Assembly (NCBI GenBank): GCA_018873245.2
Contig: JAEMBT020000009.1
Coordinates: 806,001-870,000, forward strand
Reading direction: 5' to 3'
Length of the DNA stretch: 64,000 bases
Source of the DNA: Archegozetes longisetosus
Lineage: Eukaryota > Arthropoda > Arachnida > Sarcoptiformes > Trhypochthoniidae
In this document: positions 23,701 to 38,700 of the stretch, one piece after another
How the letters are laid out: every line of letters starts with the position of its first letter
How positions within the stretch are numbered: position 1 is the first letter of the stretch
Position numbers and translations under genes: made by a program
The notes under the pieces: generated by a model
The model's input: only the letters and a program-made list of their open reading frames with translations
The model's database searches: none
What the model was told of the DNA's origin: nothing

Positions 23701-26700
23701 ATCGACAGTAACAGAAACCGGATCGACAGTAACAGAAACCGGATCGACAGTAACAGAAACCGGATCGACAGTAACAGAGACCGGATCGACAGTAACAGAA
23801 ACTGGATCAACAGTAACAGAAACTGGATCTACTCCTACAGTGACTGCGTCTTCGTCTGAACCTGTAACCGGAGAACCAACTAGTGAACCTACAACGCCGG
23901 GCACAGAAACTACCCCAATAACAACAAGCTCAAGTCCGGAAACAACCGGATCGACAGTAACAGAGACCGGATCAACAGTAACAGAAACTGGATCGACAAT
24001 AACAGAAACCGGATCTACTCCTACAGTGACTGCGTCTTCGTCTGAACCTGTAACCGGAGAACCAACTAGTGAACCTACAACGCCGGGCACTGAAACTACC
24101 CCAATAACAACAAGCTCAAGTCCGGAAACAACTGGATCTACAGTAACAGAGACCGGATCGACAGTAACAGAAACCGGATCGACAGTAACAGAGACCGGAT
24201 CGACAGTAACAGAGACCGAATCGACAGTAACAGAAACCGGATCGACAGTAACAGAAACTGGATCTACTCCTACAGTAACTGCGTCTTCTTCTGAACCGGT
24301 AACCGGAGAACCAACTAGTGAACCTACAACGCCGGGCACAGAAACTACCCCAATAACAACAAGCTCAAGTCCGGAAACAACTGGATCTACAGTAACAGAG
24401 ACCGGATCGACAGTAACAGAAACCGGATCGACAGTAACAGAAACTGGATCTACAGTAACCGAGACAGGATCAACAGTAACAGAAACTGGATCGACAGTAA
24501 CAGAAACTGGATCCACAGTAACAGAGACCGGATCGACAGTAACAGAAACCGGATCGACAGTAACAGAAACTGGATCGACAATAACAGAAACCGGATCGAC
24601 AGTAACAGAAACCGGATCGACAGTAACAGAAACCGGATCGACAGTAACAGAAACCGGATCGACAGTAACAGAGACCGGATCGACAGTAACAGAAACTGGA
24701 TCAACAGTAACAGAAACTGGATCTACTCCTACAGTGACTGCGTCTTCGTCTGAACCTGTAACCGGAGAACCAACTAGTGAACCTACAACGCCGGGCACAG
24801 AAACTACCCCAATAACAACAAGCTCAAGTCCGGAAACAACCGGATCGACAGTAACAGAGACCGGATCAACAGTTACAGAAACTGGATCGACAATAACAGA
24901 AACCGGATCTACTCCTACAGTGACTGCGTCTTCGTCTGAACCGGTAACCGGAGAACCAACTAGTGAACCTACAACGCCGGGCACTGAAACTACCCCAATA
25001 ACAACAAGCTCAAGTCAGGAAACAACTGGATCTACAGTAACAGAGACCGGATCGACAGTAACAGAAACCGGATCGACAGTAACAGAGACCGGATCGACAG
25101 TAACAGAGACCGAATCGACAGTAACAGAAACCGGATCGACAGTAACAGAAACTGGGTCTACCGTAACAGAAACTGCGTCTTCTTCTGAACCGGTAACCGG
25201 AGAACCAACTAGTGAACCTACAACGCCGGGCACAGAAACTACCCCAATAACAACAAGCTCAAGTCCGGAAACAACCGGATCGACAGTAACAGAGACCGGA
25301 TCAACAGTTACAGAAACTGGATCGACAATAACAGAAACCGGATCTACTCCTACAGTGACTGCGTCTTCGTCTGAACCTGTAACCGGAGAACCAACTAGTG
25401 AACCTACAACGCCGGGCACTGAAACTACCCCAATAACAACAAGCTCAAGTCCGGAAACAACTGGATCTACAGTAACAGAGACCGGATCGACAGTAACAGA
25501 AACCGGATCGACAGTAACAGAAACCGGATCGACAGTAACAGAGACCGGATCGACAGTAACAGAAACCGGATCAACAGTAACAGAAACTGGATCTACTCCT
25601 ACAGTAACTGCGTCTTCGTCTGAACCAGTAACCGGAGAACCAACTAGTGAACCTACAACGCCGGGCACTGAAACTACCCCAATAACAACAAGCTCAAGTC
25701 CGGAAACAACCGGATCGACAGTAACAGAGACCGGATCAACAGTTACAGAAACTGGATCGACAGTAACAGAAACCGGATCGACAGTAACAGAAACTGGGTC
25801 TACCGTAACAGAAACTGCATCTTCAGTAACAGAGACCGGATCAACAGTAACAGAAACTGGATCTACTCCTACAGTAACTGCGTCTTCTGAACCGGTAACC
25901 GGAGAACCAACTAGTGAACCTACAACGCCGGGCACAGAAACTACCCCAATAACAACAAGCTCAAGTCCGGAAACAACTGGATCTACAGTAACAGAGACCG
26001 GATCGACAGTAACAGAAACCGGATCGACAGTAACAGAAACCGGATCGACAGTAACAGAAACTGGATCTACAGTAACCGAGACAGGATCAACAGTAACAGA
26101 AACCGGATCGACAGTAACAGAAACCGGATCGACAGTAACAGAAACCGGATCGACAGTAACAGAAACTGGGTCTACCGTAACAGAAACTGCATCTACAGTA
26201 ACAGAGACCGGATCGACAGTAACAGAAACGGTATCGACAGTAACAGAAACTGGATCGACAGTAACAGAAACTGGATCCACAGTAACAGAGACCGGATCGA
26301 CAGTTACAGAAACTGGATCGACAATAACAGAAACCGGATCTACTCCTACAGTGACTGCGTCTTCGTCTGAACCGGTAACCGGAGAACCAACTAGTGAACC
26401 TACAACGCCGGGCACTGAAACTACCCCAATAACAACAAGCTCAAGTCCGGAAACAACTGGATCTACAGTAACAGAGACCGGATCGACAGTAACAGAAACC
26501 GGATCGACAGTAACAGAAACCGGATTAACAGTAACCGAGACAGGATCGACAGTAACAGAGACCGGATCGACAGTAACAGAAACTGGATCAACAGTAACAG
26601 AAACTGGATCTACTCCTACAGTGACTGCGTCTTCGTCTGAACCTGTAACCGGAGAACCAACTAGTGAACCTACAACGCCGGGCACTGAAACTACCCCAAT

Positions 26701-29700
26701 AACAACAAGCTCAAGTCCGGAAACAACCGAATCGACAGTAACAGAGACCGGAACAACAGTTACAGAAACTGGATCGACAGTAACAGAAACCGGATCGACA
26801 GTAACAGAAACTGGGTCTACCGTAACAGAAACTGCGTCTTCTTCTGAACCGGTAACCGGAGAACCAACTAGTGAACCTACAACGCCGGGCACAGAAACTA
26901 CCCCAATAACAACAAGCTCAAGTCCGGAAACAACCGGATCGACAGTAACAGAGACCGGATCAACAGTTACAGAAACTGGATCGACAATAACAGAAACCGG
27001 ATCTACTCCTACAGTGACTGCGTCTTCGTCTGAACCTGTAACCGGAGAACCAACTAGTGAACCTACAACGCCGGGCACTGAAACTACCCCAATAACAACA
27101 AGCTCAAGTCCGGAAACAACTGGATCTACAGTAACAGAGACCGGATCGACAGTAACAGAAACCGGATCGACAGTAACAGAAACCGGATCGACAGTAACAG
27201 AGACCGGATCGACAGTAACAGAAACCGGATCAACAGTAACAGAAACTGGATCTACTCCTACAGTAACTGCGTCTTCGTCTGAACCTGTAACCGGAGAACC
27301 AACTAGTGAACCTACAACGCCGGGCACTGAAACTACCCCAATAACAACAAGCTCAAGTCCGGAAACAACCGGATCGACAGTAACAGAGACCGGATCGACA
27401 GTAACAGAAACTGGATCGACAGTAACAGAAACCGGATCGACAGTAACAGAAACTGGATCTACAGTAACAGAAACTGGATCTTCAGTAACAGAGACCGGAT
27501 CAACAGTAACAGAAACTGGATCTACTCCTACAGTAACTGCGTCTTCGTCTGAACCGGTAACCGGAGAACCAACTAGTGAACCTACAACGCCGGGCACAGA
27601 AACTACCCCAATAACAACAAGCTCAAGTCCGGAAACAACTGGATCTACAGTAACAGAGACCGGATCGACAGTAACAGAAACCGGATCGACAGTAACAGAA
27701 ACCGGATCGACAGTAACAGAAACTGGATCTACAGTAACCGAGACAGGATCAACAGTAACAGAAACCGGATCGACAGTAACAGAAACCGGATCGACAGTAA
27801 CAGAAACCGGATCGACAGTAACAGAAACTGGGTCTACCGTAACAGAAACTGCATCTACAGTAACAGAGACCGGATCAACAGTAACAGAAACGGTATCGAC
27901 AGTAACAGAAACTGGATCCACAGTAACAGAGACCGGATCGACAGTTACAGAAACTGGATCGACAATAACAGAAACCGGATCTACTCCTACAGTGACTGCG
28001 TCTTCGTCTGAACCGGTAACCGGAGAACCAACTAGTGAACCTACAACGCCGGGCACTGAAACTACCCCAATAACAACAAGCTCAAGTCAGGAAACAACTG
28101 GATCTACAGTAACAGAGACCGGATCGACAGTAACAGAAACCGGATCGACAGTAACAGAAACCGGATTAACAGTAACCGAGACAGGATCGACAGTAACAGA
28201 GACCGGATCGACAGTAACAGAAACCGGATCAACAGTAACAGAAACTGGATCTACTCCTACAGTAACTGCGTCTTCGTCTGAACCGGTAACAGGAGAACCA
28301 ACTAGTGAACCTACAACGCCGGGCACTGAAACTACCCCAATAACAACAAGCTCAAGTCCGGAAACAACCGAATCGACAGTAACAGAGACCGGATCGACAG
28401 TTACAGAAACTGGATCGACAATAACAGAAACCGGATCTACTCCTACAGTGACTGCGTCTTCGTCTGAACCTGTAACCGGAGAACCAACTAGTGAACCTAC
28501 AACGCCGGGCACTGAAACTACCCCAATAACAACAAGCTCAAGTCCGGAAACAACTGGATCTACAGTAACAGAAACCGGATCGACAGTAACAGAGACCGGA
28601 TCGACAGTAACAGAAACCGGATCAACAGTAACAGAAACTGGATCTACTCCTACAGTAACTGCGTCTTCGTCTGAACTAGTAACCGGAGAACCAACTAGTG
28701 AACCTACAACGCCGGGCACTGAAACTACCCCAATAACAACAAGCTCAAGTCCGGAAACAACCGGATCGACAGTAACAGAGACCGGATCGACAGTAACAGA
28801 AACTGGATCGACAGTAACAGAAACCGGATCGACAGTAACAGAAACTGGATCTACAGTAACAGAAACTGGATCTTCAGTAACAGAGACCGGATCGACAGTA
28901 ACAGAAACTGGATCTACTCCTACAGTAACTGCGTCTTCGTCTGAACCGGTAACCGGAGAACCAACTAGTGAACCTACAACGCCGGGCACAGAAACTACCC
29001 CAATAACAACAAGCTCAAGTCCGGAAACAACTGGATCTACAGTAACAGAGACCGGATCGACAGTAACAGAAACCGGATCGACAGTAACAGAAACTGGATC
29101 GACAGTAACAGACAGGATCAACAGTAACAGAAACTGGATCGACAGTAACAGAAACTGGATCCACAGTAACAGAGACCGGATCGACAGTAACAGAAACCGG
29201 ATCGACAGTAACAGAAACTGGATCGACACAGAAACCGGATCGACAGTAACAGAAACCGGATCGACAGTAACAGAAACCGGATCGACAGTAACAGAAACTG
29301 GATCTACAGTAACAGAAACTGCATCTACAGTAACAGAGACCGGATCAACAGTAACAGAAACGGTATCGACAGTAACAGAAACTGGATCGACAGTAACAGA
29401 AACTGGATCCACAGTAACAGAGACCGGATCGACAGTTACAGAAACTGGATCGACAATAACAGAAACTGGATCTACTCCTACAGTGACTGCGTCTTCGTCT
29501 GAACCGGTAACCGGAGAACCAACTAGTGAACCTACAACGCCGGGCACTGAAACTACCCCAATAACAACAAGCTCAAGTCCGGAAACAACTGGATCTACAG
29601 TAACAGAGACCGGATCGACAGTAACAGAAACCGGATCGACAGTAACAGAAACCGGATCGACAGTAACAGAGACCGGATCGACAGTAACAGAAACCGGATC

Positions 29701-32700
29701 GACAGTAACAGAAACTGGATCGACAGTAACAGAAACCGGATCGACAGTAACAGAAACCGGATCGACAGTAACAGAAACTGGATCGACAGTAACAGAAACA
29801 GTAACAGAGACCGGATCAACAGTAACAGAAACGGATCGACAGTAACAGAAACTGGATCGACAGTAACAGAAACTGGATCCACAGTAACAGAGACCGGATC
29901 GACAGTTACAGAAACTGGATCGACAATAACAGAAACCGGATCTACTCCTACAGTGACTGCGTCTTCGTCTGAACCGGTAACCGGAGAACCAACTAGTGAA
30001 CCTACAACGCCGGGCACTGAAACTACCCCAATAACAACAAGCTCAAGTCCGGAAACAACTGGATCTACAGTAACAGAGACCGGATCGACAGTAACAGAGA
30101 CCGGATCGACAGTAACAGAAACCGGATCGACAGTAACAGAGACCGGATCGACAGTAACAGAAACTGGATCAACAGTAACAGAAACTGGATCTACTCCTAC
30201 AGTAACTGCGTCTTCGTCTGAACCGGTAACCGGAGAACCAACTAGTGAACCTACAACGCCGGGCACTGAAACTACCCCAATAACAACAAGCTCAAGTCCG
30301 GAAACAACTGGATCTACAGAAACAGAGACCGGATCGACAGTAACAGAAACTGGATCGACAGTAACAGAAACTGGATCGACAGTAACAGAAACTGGATCCA
30401 CAGTAACAGAGACCGGATCGACAGTTACAGAATCTGGATCGACAATAACAGAAACCGGATCTACTCCTACAGTGACTGCGTCTTCGTCTGAACCGGTAAC
30501 CGGAGAACCAACTAGTGAACCTACAACGCCGGGCACTGAAACTACCCCAATAACAACAAGCTCAAGTCAGGAAACAACTGGATCTACAGTAACAGAGACC
30601 GGATCGACAGTAACAGAAACCGGATCGACAGTAACAGAAACCGGATCGACAGTAACAGAAACTGGATCGACAGTAACAGAGACCGGATCGACAGTAACAG
30701 AAACCGGATCAACAGTAACAGAAACTGGATCTACTCCTACAGTAACTGCGTCTTCGTCTGAACCGGTAACCGGAGAACCAACTAGTGAACCTACAACGCC
30801 GGGCACTGAAACTACCCCAATAACAACAAGCTCAAGTCCGGAAACAACTGGATCTACAGTAACAGAGACCGGATCGACAGTAACAGAAACCGGATCGACA
30901 GTAACAGAAACCGGATCGACAGTAACAGAAACCGGATCGACAGTAACAGAAACTGGATCAGAACTGTAACCAGAACCAACTGTGAACCTCGCCGGTAACA
31001 GAAACTACCCCAATAACGACAGTCAAAAACAACTGGATCTACAGTAACAGAAACCGGATCGACAGTAACAGAAACCGGATCGACAGTAACAGAAACTGGA
31101 TCTACAGTAACAGAAACCGGATCGACAGTAACAGAAACTGGATCGACAGTAACAGAAACCGGATCGACAGTAACAGAAACTGGATCGACAGTAACAGAAA
31201 CCGGATCGACAGTAACAGAAACCGGATCGACAGTAACAGAAACTGGATCTACTCCTACAGTAACTGCGTCTTCGTCTGAACCGGTAACCGGAGAACCAAC
31301 TAGTGAACCTACAACGCCGGGCACAGAAACTACCCCAATAACAACAAGCTCAAGTCCGGAAACAACTGGATCTACAGTAACAGAGACCGGATCGACAGTA
31401 ACAGAAACCGGATCGACAGTAACAGAAACTGGATCTACTCCTCCAGTAACTGCGTCTTCGTCTGAACCGGTAACCGGAGAACCAACTAGTGAACCTACAA
31501 CGCCGGGCACTGAAACTACCCCAATAACAACAAGCTCAAGTCCGGAAACAACTGGATCTACAGTAACAGAGACCGGATCGACAGTAACAGAAACCGGATC
31601 GACAGTAACAGAAACTGGATCGACAGTAACAGAAACCGGATCGACAGTAACAGAAACCGGATCGACAGTAACAGAAACTGGATCAACAGTAACACCGGAT
31701 AACAGAAACCCAATAACAACAAGCTCAACAGACAACTGGATCTACAGTAACAGAGACCGGATCGACAGTAACAGAAACCGGATCGACAGTAACAGAAACC
31801 GGATCGACAGTAACAGAAACTGGATCGACAGTAACAGAGACCGGATCGACAGTAACAGAAACTGGATCAACAGTAACAGAAACTGGATCTACTCCTACAG
31901 TGACTGCGTCTTCGTCTGAACCGGTAACCGGAGAACCAACTAGTGAACCTACAACGCCGGGCACTGAAACTACCCCAATAACAACAAGCTCAAGTCAGGA
32001 AACAACTGGATCTACAGTAACAGAGACCGGATCGACAGTAACAGAAACCGGATCGACAGTAACAGAAACCGGATCGACAGTAACAGAAACCGGATCGACA
32101 GTAACAGAAACCGGATCGACAGTAACAGAAACTGGATCGACAGTAACAGAAACCGGATCGACAGAAACAGAAACCGGATCGACAGTAACAGAAACCGGAT
32201 CGACAGTAACAGAAACCGGATCTACAGTAACAGAAACCGGATCGACAGTAACAGAAACTGGATCGACAGTAACAGAAACTGGATCGACAGTAACAGAAAC
32301 CGGATCGACAGTAACAGAAACTGGATCGACAGTAACAGAAACTGGATCGACAGTAACAGAAACTGGATCGACAGTAACAGAAACCGGATCGACAGTAACA
32401 GAAACTGGATCGACAGTAACAGAGACCGGATCGACAGTAACAGAAACTGGATCGACAATAACAGAAACCGGATCTACTCCTACAGTGACTGCGTCTTCGT
32501 CTGAACCTGTAACCGGAGAACCAACTAGTGAACCTACAACGCCGGGCACTGAAACTACCCCAATAACAACAAGCTCAAGTCCGGAAACAACTGGATCTAC
32601 AGTAACAGAGACCGGATCGACAGTAACAGAAACCGGATCGACAGTAACAGAAACCGGATCGACAGTAACAGAAACCGGATCGACAGTAACAGAGACCGGA

Positions 32701-35700
32701 TCGACAGTAACAGAAACCGGATCGACAGTAACAGAAACTGGATCGACAGTAACAGAAACCGGATCGACAGTAACAGAAACCGGATCGACAGTAACAGAAA
32801 CCGGATCGACAGTAACAGAAACGATCTTAACAGAAACTGGATCCAGTAACAGAGACCGGATCAACAGTAACAGAAACCGACAGTAACAGAAACTGGATCA
32901 CAGTGAAACTACCACAGTAACAACCGGATCGACAGTAACAGAAAGATCGACAGTAACAGAAACTGGATCGACAGTAACAGAAACCGGATCGACAGTAACA
33001 GAAACTGGATCGACAGTAACAGAAACCGGATCGACAGTAACAGAAACCGGATCGACAGTAACAGAAACTGGATCGACAGTAACAGAGACCGGATCGACAG
33101 TAACAGAAACTGGATCTACTCCTACAGTAACTGCGTCTTCGTCTGAACCGGTAACCGGAGAACCAACTAGTGAACCTACAACGCCGGGCACTGAAACTAC
33201 CCCAATAACAACAAGCTCAAGTCCGGAAACAACTGGATCTACAGTAACAGAGACCGGATCGACAGTAACAGAAACCGGATCGACAGTAACAGAAACCGGA
33301 TCAACAGTAACAGAAACTGGATCGACAGTAACAGAAACTGGATCTACTCCTACAGTAACTGCGTCTTCGTCTGAACCGGTAACCGGAGAACCAACTAGTG
33401 AACCTACAACGCCGGGCACAGAAACTACCCCAATAACAACAAGCTCAAGTCCGGAAACAACTGGATCTACAGTAACAGAGACCGGATCGACAGTAACAGA
33501 AACCGGATCGACAGTAACAGAGACCGGATCGACAGTAACAGAAACTGGATCGACAATAACAGAAACTGGATCTACTCCTACAGTAACTGCGTCTTCGTCT
33601 GAACCGGTAACCGGAGAACCAACTAGTGAACCTACAACGCCGGGCACTGAAACTACCCCAATAACAACAAGCTCAAGTCCGGAAACAACTGGATCGACAG
33701 TAACAGAGACCGGATCGACAGTAACAGAAACCGGATCGACAGTAACAGAAACTGGATCGACAGTAACAGAAACCGGATCTACTCCTACAGTGACTGCGTC
33801 TTCGTCTGAACCTGTAACCGGAGAACCAACTAGTGAACCTACAACGCCGGGCACTGAAACTACCCCAATAACAACAAGCTCAAGTCCGGAAACAACTGGA
33901 TCTACAGTAACAGAGACCGGATCGACAGTAACAGAAACCGGATCGACAGTAACAGAAACCGGATCGACAGTAACAGAAACTGGATCGACAGTAACAGAAA
34001 CCGGATCGACAGTAACAGAAACTGGATCGACAGTAACAGAAACTGGATCAACAGTAACAGAAACCGGATCGACAGTAACAGAAACTATCGACAGTAACAG
34101 AACCGGATCAACAGTAACAGAAACCGGATCGACAGTAACAGAGACCGGATCAACAGTTACAGAAACTGGATCGACAATAACAGAAACTGGATCTACTCCT
34201 ACAGTGACTGCGTCTTCGTCTGAACCGGTAACCGGAGAACCAACTAGTGAACCTACAACGCCGGGCACTGAAACTACCCCAATAACAACAAGCTCAAGTC
34301 CGGAAACAACTGGATCTACAGTAACAGAGACCGGATCGACAGTAACAGAAACCGGATCGACAGTAACAGAAACCGGATCGACAGTAACAGAAACCGGATC
34401 TACTCCTACAGTGACTGCGTCTTCGTCTGAACCTGTAACCGGAGAACCAACTAGTGAACCTACAACGCCGGGCACTGAAACTACCCCAATAACAACAAGC
34501 TCAAGTCCGGAAACAACTGGATCTACAGTAACAGAGACCGGATCGACAGTAACAGAAACCGGATCGACAGTAACAGAAACCGGATCGACAGTAACAGAAA
34601 CTGGATCGACAGTAACAGAAACCGGATCGACAGTAACAGAAACCGGATCGACAGTAACAGAAACTGGATCGACAGTAACAGAAACCGGATCGACAGTAAC
34701 AGAAACCGGATCGACAGTAACAGAGACCGGATCAACAGTAACAGAAACTGGATCGACAATAACAGAAACTGGATCTACTCCTACAGTAACTGCGTCTTCG
34801 TCTGAACCGGTAACCGGAGAACCAACTAGTGAACCTACAACGCCGGGCACTGAAACTACCCCAATAACAACAAGCTCAAGTCCGGAAACAACTGGATCTA
34901 CAGTAACAGAGACCGGATCGACAGTAACAGAAACCGGATCGACAGTAACAGAAACCGGATCGACAGTAACAGAAACTGGATCTACTCCTACAGTAACTGC
35001 GTCTTCGTCTGAACCAGTAACCGGAGAACCAACTAGTGAACCTACAACGCCGGGCACAGAAACTATCCCAATAACAACAAGCTCAAGTCCGGAAACAACT
35101 GGATCTACAGTAACAGAGACCGGATCGACAGTAACAGAAACCGGATCGACAGTAACAGAAACCGGATCGACAGTAACAGAAACTGGATCGACAGTAACAG
35201 AAACCGGATCGACAGTAACAGAAACTGGATCGACAGTAACAGAAACTGGATCAACAGTAACAGAAACCGGATCGACAGTAACAGAAACTGGATCGACAGT
35301 AACAGAGACCGGATCAACAGTAACAGAAACTGGATCGACAATAACAGAAACCGGATCTACTCCTACAGTGACTGCGTCTTCGTCTGAACCTGTAACCGGA
35401 GAACCAACTAGTGAACCTACAACGCCGGGCACTGAAACTACCCCAATAACAACAAGCTCAAGTCCGGAAACAACTGGATCTACAGTAACAGAGACCGGAT
35501 CGACAGTAACAGAAACCGGATCGACAGTAACAGAAACCGGATCGACAGTAACAGAGACCGGATCGACAGTAACAGAAACCGGATCGACAGTAACAGAAAC
35601 TGGATCTACAGTAACAAAGACCGGATCGACAGTAACAGAAACCGGATCGACAGTAACAGAAACTGGATCTACCGTAACAGAAACTGACAGTAACAGAACC

Positions 35701-38700
35701 GGATCGACAGTAACAGAGACCGGATCGACAGTAACAGAAACCGGATCGACAGTAACAGAAACCGGATCGACAGTAACAGAAACTGGATCGACAGTAACAG
35801 AGACCGGATCAACAGTAACAGAAACTGGATCGACAGTAACAGAAACTGGATCTACTCCTACAGTAACTGCGTCTTCGTCTGAACCGGTAACCGGAGAACC
35901 AACTAGTGAACCTACAACGCCGGGCACTGAAACTACCCCAATAACAACAAGCTCAAGTCAGGAAACAACTGGATCTACAGTAACAGAGACCGGATCGACA
36001 GTAACAGAGACCGGATCGACAGTAACAGAAACCGGATCTACAGTAACAGAAACCGGATCGACAGTAACAGAAACTGGATCGACAGTAACAGAAACTGGAT
36101 CGACAGTAACAGAAACCGGATCGACAGTAACAGAAACTGGATCTACTCCTACAGTAACTGCGTCTTCGTCTGAACCGGTAACCGGAGAACCAACTAGTGA
36201 ACCTACAACGCCGGGCACTGAAACTACCCCAATAACAACAAGCTCAAGTCCGGAAACAACTGGATCGACAGTAACAGAGACCGGATCGACAGTAACAGAA
36301 ACCGGATCGACAGTAACAGAAACCGGATCGACAGTAACAGAAACTGGATCGACAATAACAGAAACTGGATCTACTCCTACAGTAACTGCGTCTTCGTCTG
36401 AACCGGTAACCGGAGAACCAACTAGTGAACCTACAACGCCGGGCACTGAAACTACCCCAATAACAACAAGCTCAAGTCCGGAAACAACTGGATCTACAGT
36501 AACAGAAACCGGATCGACAGTAACAGAAACCGGATCGACAGTAACAGAAACCGGATCGACAGTAACAGAAACCGGATCTAACAGTAACTGCGTCTTCGTC
36601 AGAACAGTAACTGGAGAACCAACAGTGAACCACAACGCCGGGACAGAAACTACCCCAATAACAACAAGATCAAGTCCGGAAACAACTGGATCTACAGTAA
36701 CAGAACCGGATCGACAGTAACAGAAACCGGATCGACAGTAACAGAAACCGGATCGACAGTAACAGAAACTGGATCGACAGTAAAGAACCGGATCGACAGT
36801 AACAGAGACCGGATCAACAGTAACAGAAACTGGATCGACAGTAACAGAAACCGGATCGACAGTAACAGAAACTGGATCTACAGTAACAGAGACCGGATCG
36901 ACAGTAACAGAAACCGGATCGACAGTAACAGAAACTGGATCTACTCCTACAGTAACTGCGTCTTCGTCTGAACCGGTAACCGGAGAACCAACTAGTGAAC
37001 CTACAACGCCGGGCACTGAAACTACCCCAATAACAACAAGCTCAAGTCCGGAAACAACTGGATCTACAGTAACAGAAACCGGATCGACAGTAACAGAAAC
37101 CGGATCGACAGTAACAGAAACTGGATCGACAGTAACAGAAACTGGATCTACTCCTACAGTAACTGCGTCTTCGTCTGAACCGGTAACCGGAGAACCAACT
37201 AGTGAACCTACAACGCCGGGCACTGAAACTACCCCAATAACAACAAGCTCAAGTCCGGAAACAACTGGATCTACAGTAACAGACCGGATCGACAGTAACA
37301 GAAACCGGATCGACAGTAACAGAAACTGGATCGACAGTAACAGAAACCGGATCGACAGTAACAGAAACTGGATCGACAGTAACAGAAACCGGATCTACAG
37401 TAACAGAAACCGGATCGACAGTAACAGAAACTGGATCTACTCCTACAGTAACTGCGTCTTCGTCTGAACCGGTAACCGGAGAACCAACTAGTGAACCTAC
37501 AACGCCGGGCACTGAAACTACCCCAATAACAACAAGCTCAAGTCCGGAAACAACTGGATCTACAGTAACAGAAACTGGATCGACAGTAACAGAAACCGGA
37601 TCGACAGTAACAGAAACCGGATCGACAGTAACAGAAACTGGATCTACTCCTACAGTAACTGCGTCTTCGTCTGAACCGGTAACCGGAGAACCAACTAGTG
37701 AACCTACAACGCCGGGCACTGAAACTACCCCAATAACAACAAGCTCAAGTCCGGAAACAACTGGATCTACAGTAACAGAGACCGGATCGACAGTAACAGA
37801 AACTGGATCGACAGTAACAGAAACTGGATCACAGTAACAGAAACCGGATCGACAGTAACAGAAACCGGATCGACAGTAACAGAAACCGGATCAACAGTAA
37901 CAGAAACTGGATCGACAGTAACAGAACCGGATCGACAGTAACAGAAACTGGATCGACAGTAACAGAAACTGGATCGACAGTAACAGAGACCGGATCGACA
38001 GTAACAGAAACTGGATCGACAGTAACAGAAACTGGATCGACTAACAGAAACCGGATCGACAGTAACAGAAACCGGATCTACAGTAACAGAAACCGGATCG
38101 ACAGTAACAGAAACCGGATCGACAGTAACAGAAACCGGATCGACAGTAACAGAGACCGGATCGACAGTAACAGAAACCGGATCGACAGTAACAGAAACTG
38201 GATCGACAATAACAGAAACCGGATCGACAGTAACAGAAACCGGATCGACAGTAACAGAAACCGGATCGACAGTAACAGAAACCGGATCGACAGTAACAGA
38301 AACCGGATCGACAGTAACAGGAACTGGATCGACAATAACAGAAACCGGATCGACAGTAACAACCGGATACAGTAACAGAAACCTACACAGAAACCTCAGT
38401 AACAGAAACCTCGACAGACAGAGACTGGATCTACTCCTACAGAAACTGGAAATACTCCTACAGAAACTGGATCTACACCTACAGTAACTGTGTCTTCGTC
38501 TGAGCCCGTAACAGGAGAACCTAGTAGTGCACCTACAACTATAGGTACTGAAACTACACCAATAATCACAGAGTCCACTCCAGAGACAACTGGATCTACT
38601 CCTACAGAAACTGGAACTACTCCTACAGAAACTGGATCTACACCTACAGTAACTGTGTCTTCGTCTGAGCCCGTAACAGGAGAACCTAGTAGTTCACCTA

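Noticed and set aside
23556..35341. Minus-strand 78-94 codon frames rich in FLLLSI
   Set aside because: Third-frame shadows of the same 21-bp repeat. Their hydrophobicity is an accident of frame, not evidence of membrane segments.
21793..37719. Minus-strand open frames of up to 1,063 codons (VDPVSVT units)
   Set aside because: They are the antisense of a repeat whose unit length is a multiple of three and whose complement lacks stops. They show no signal peptide, domains or start context, and end wherever the repeat is disturbed.
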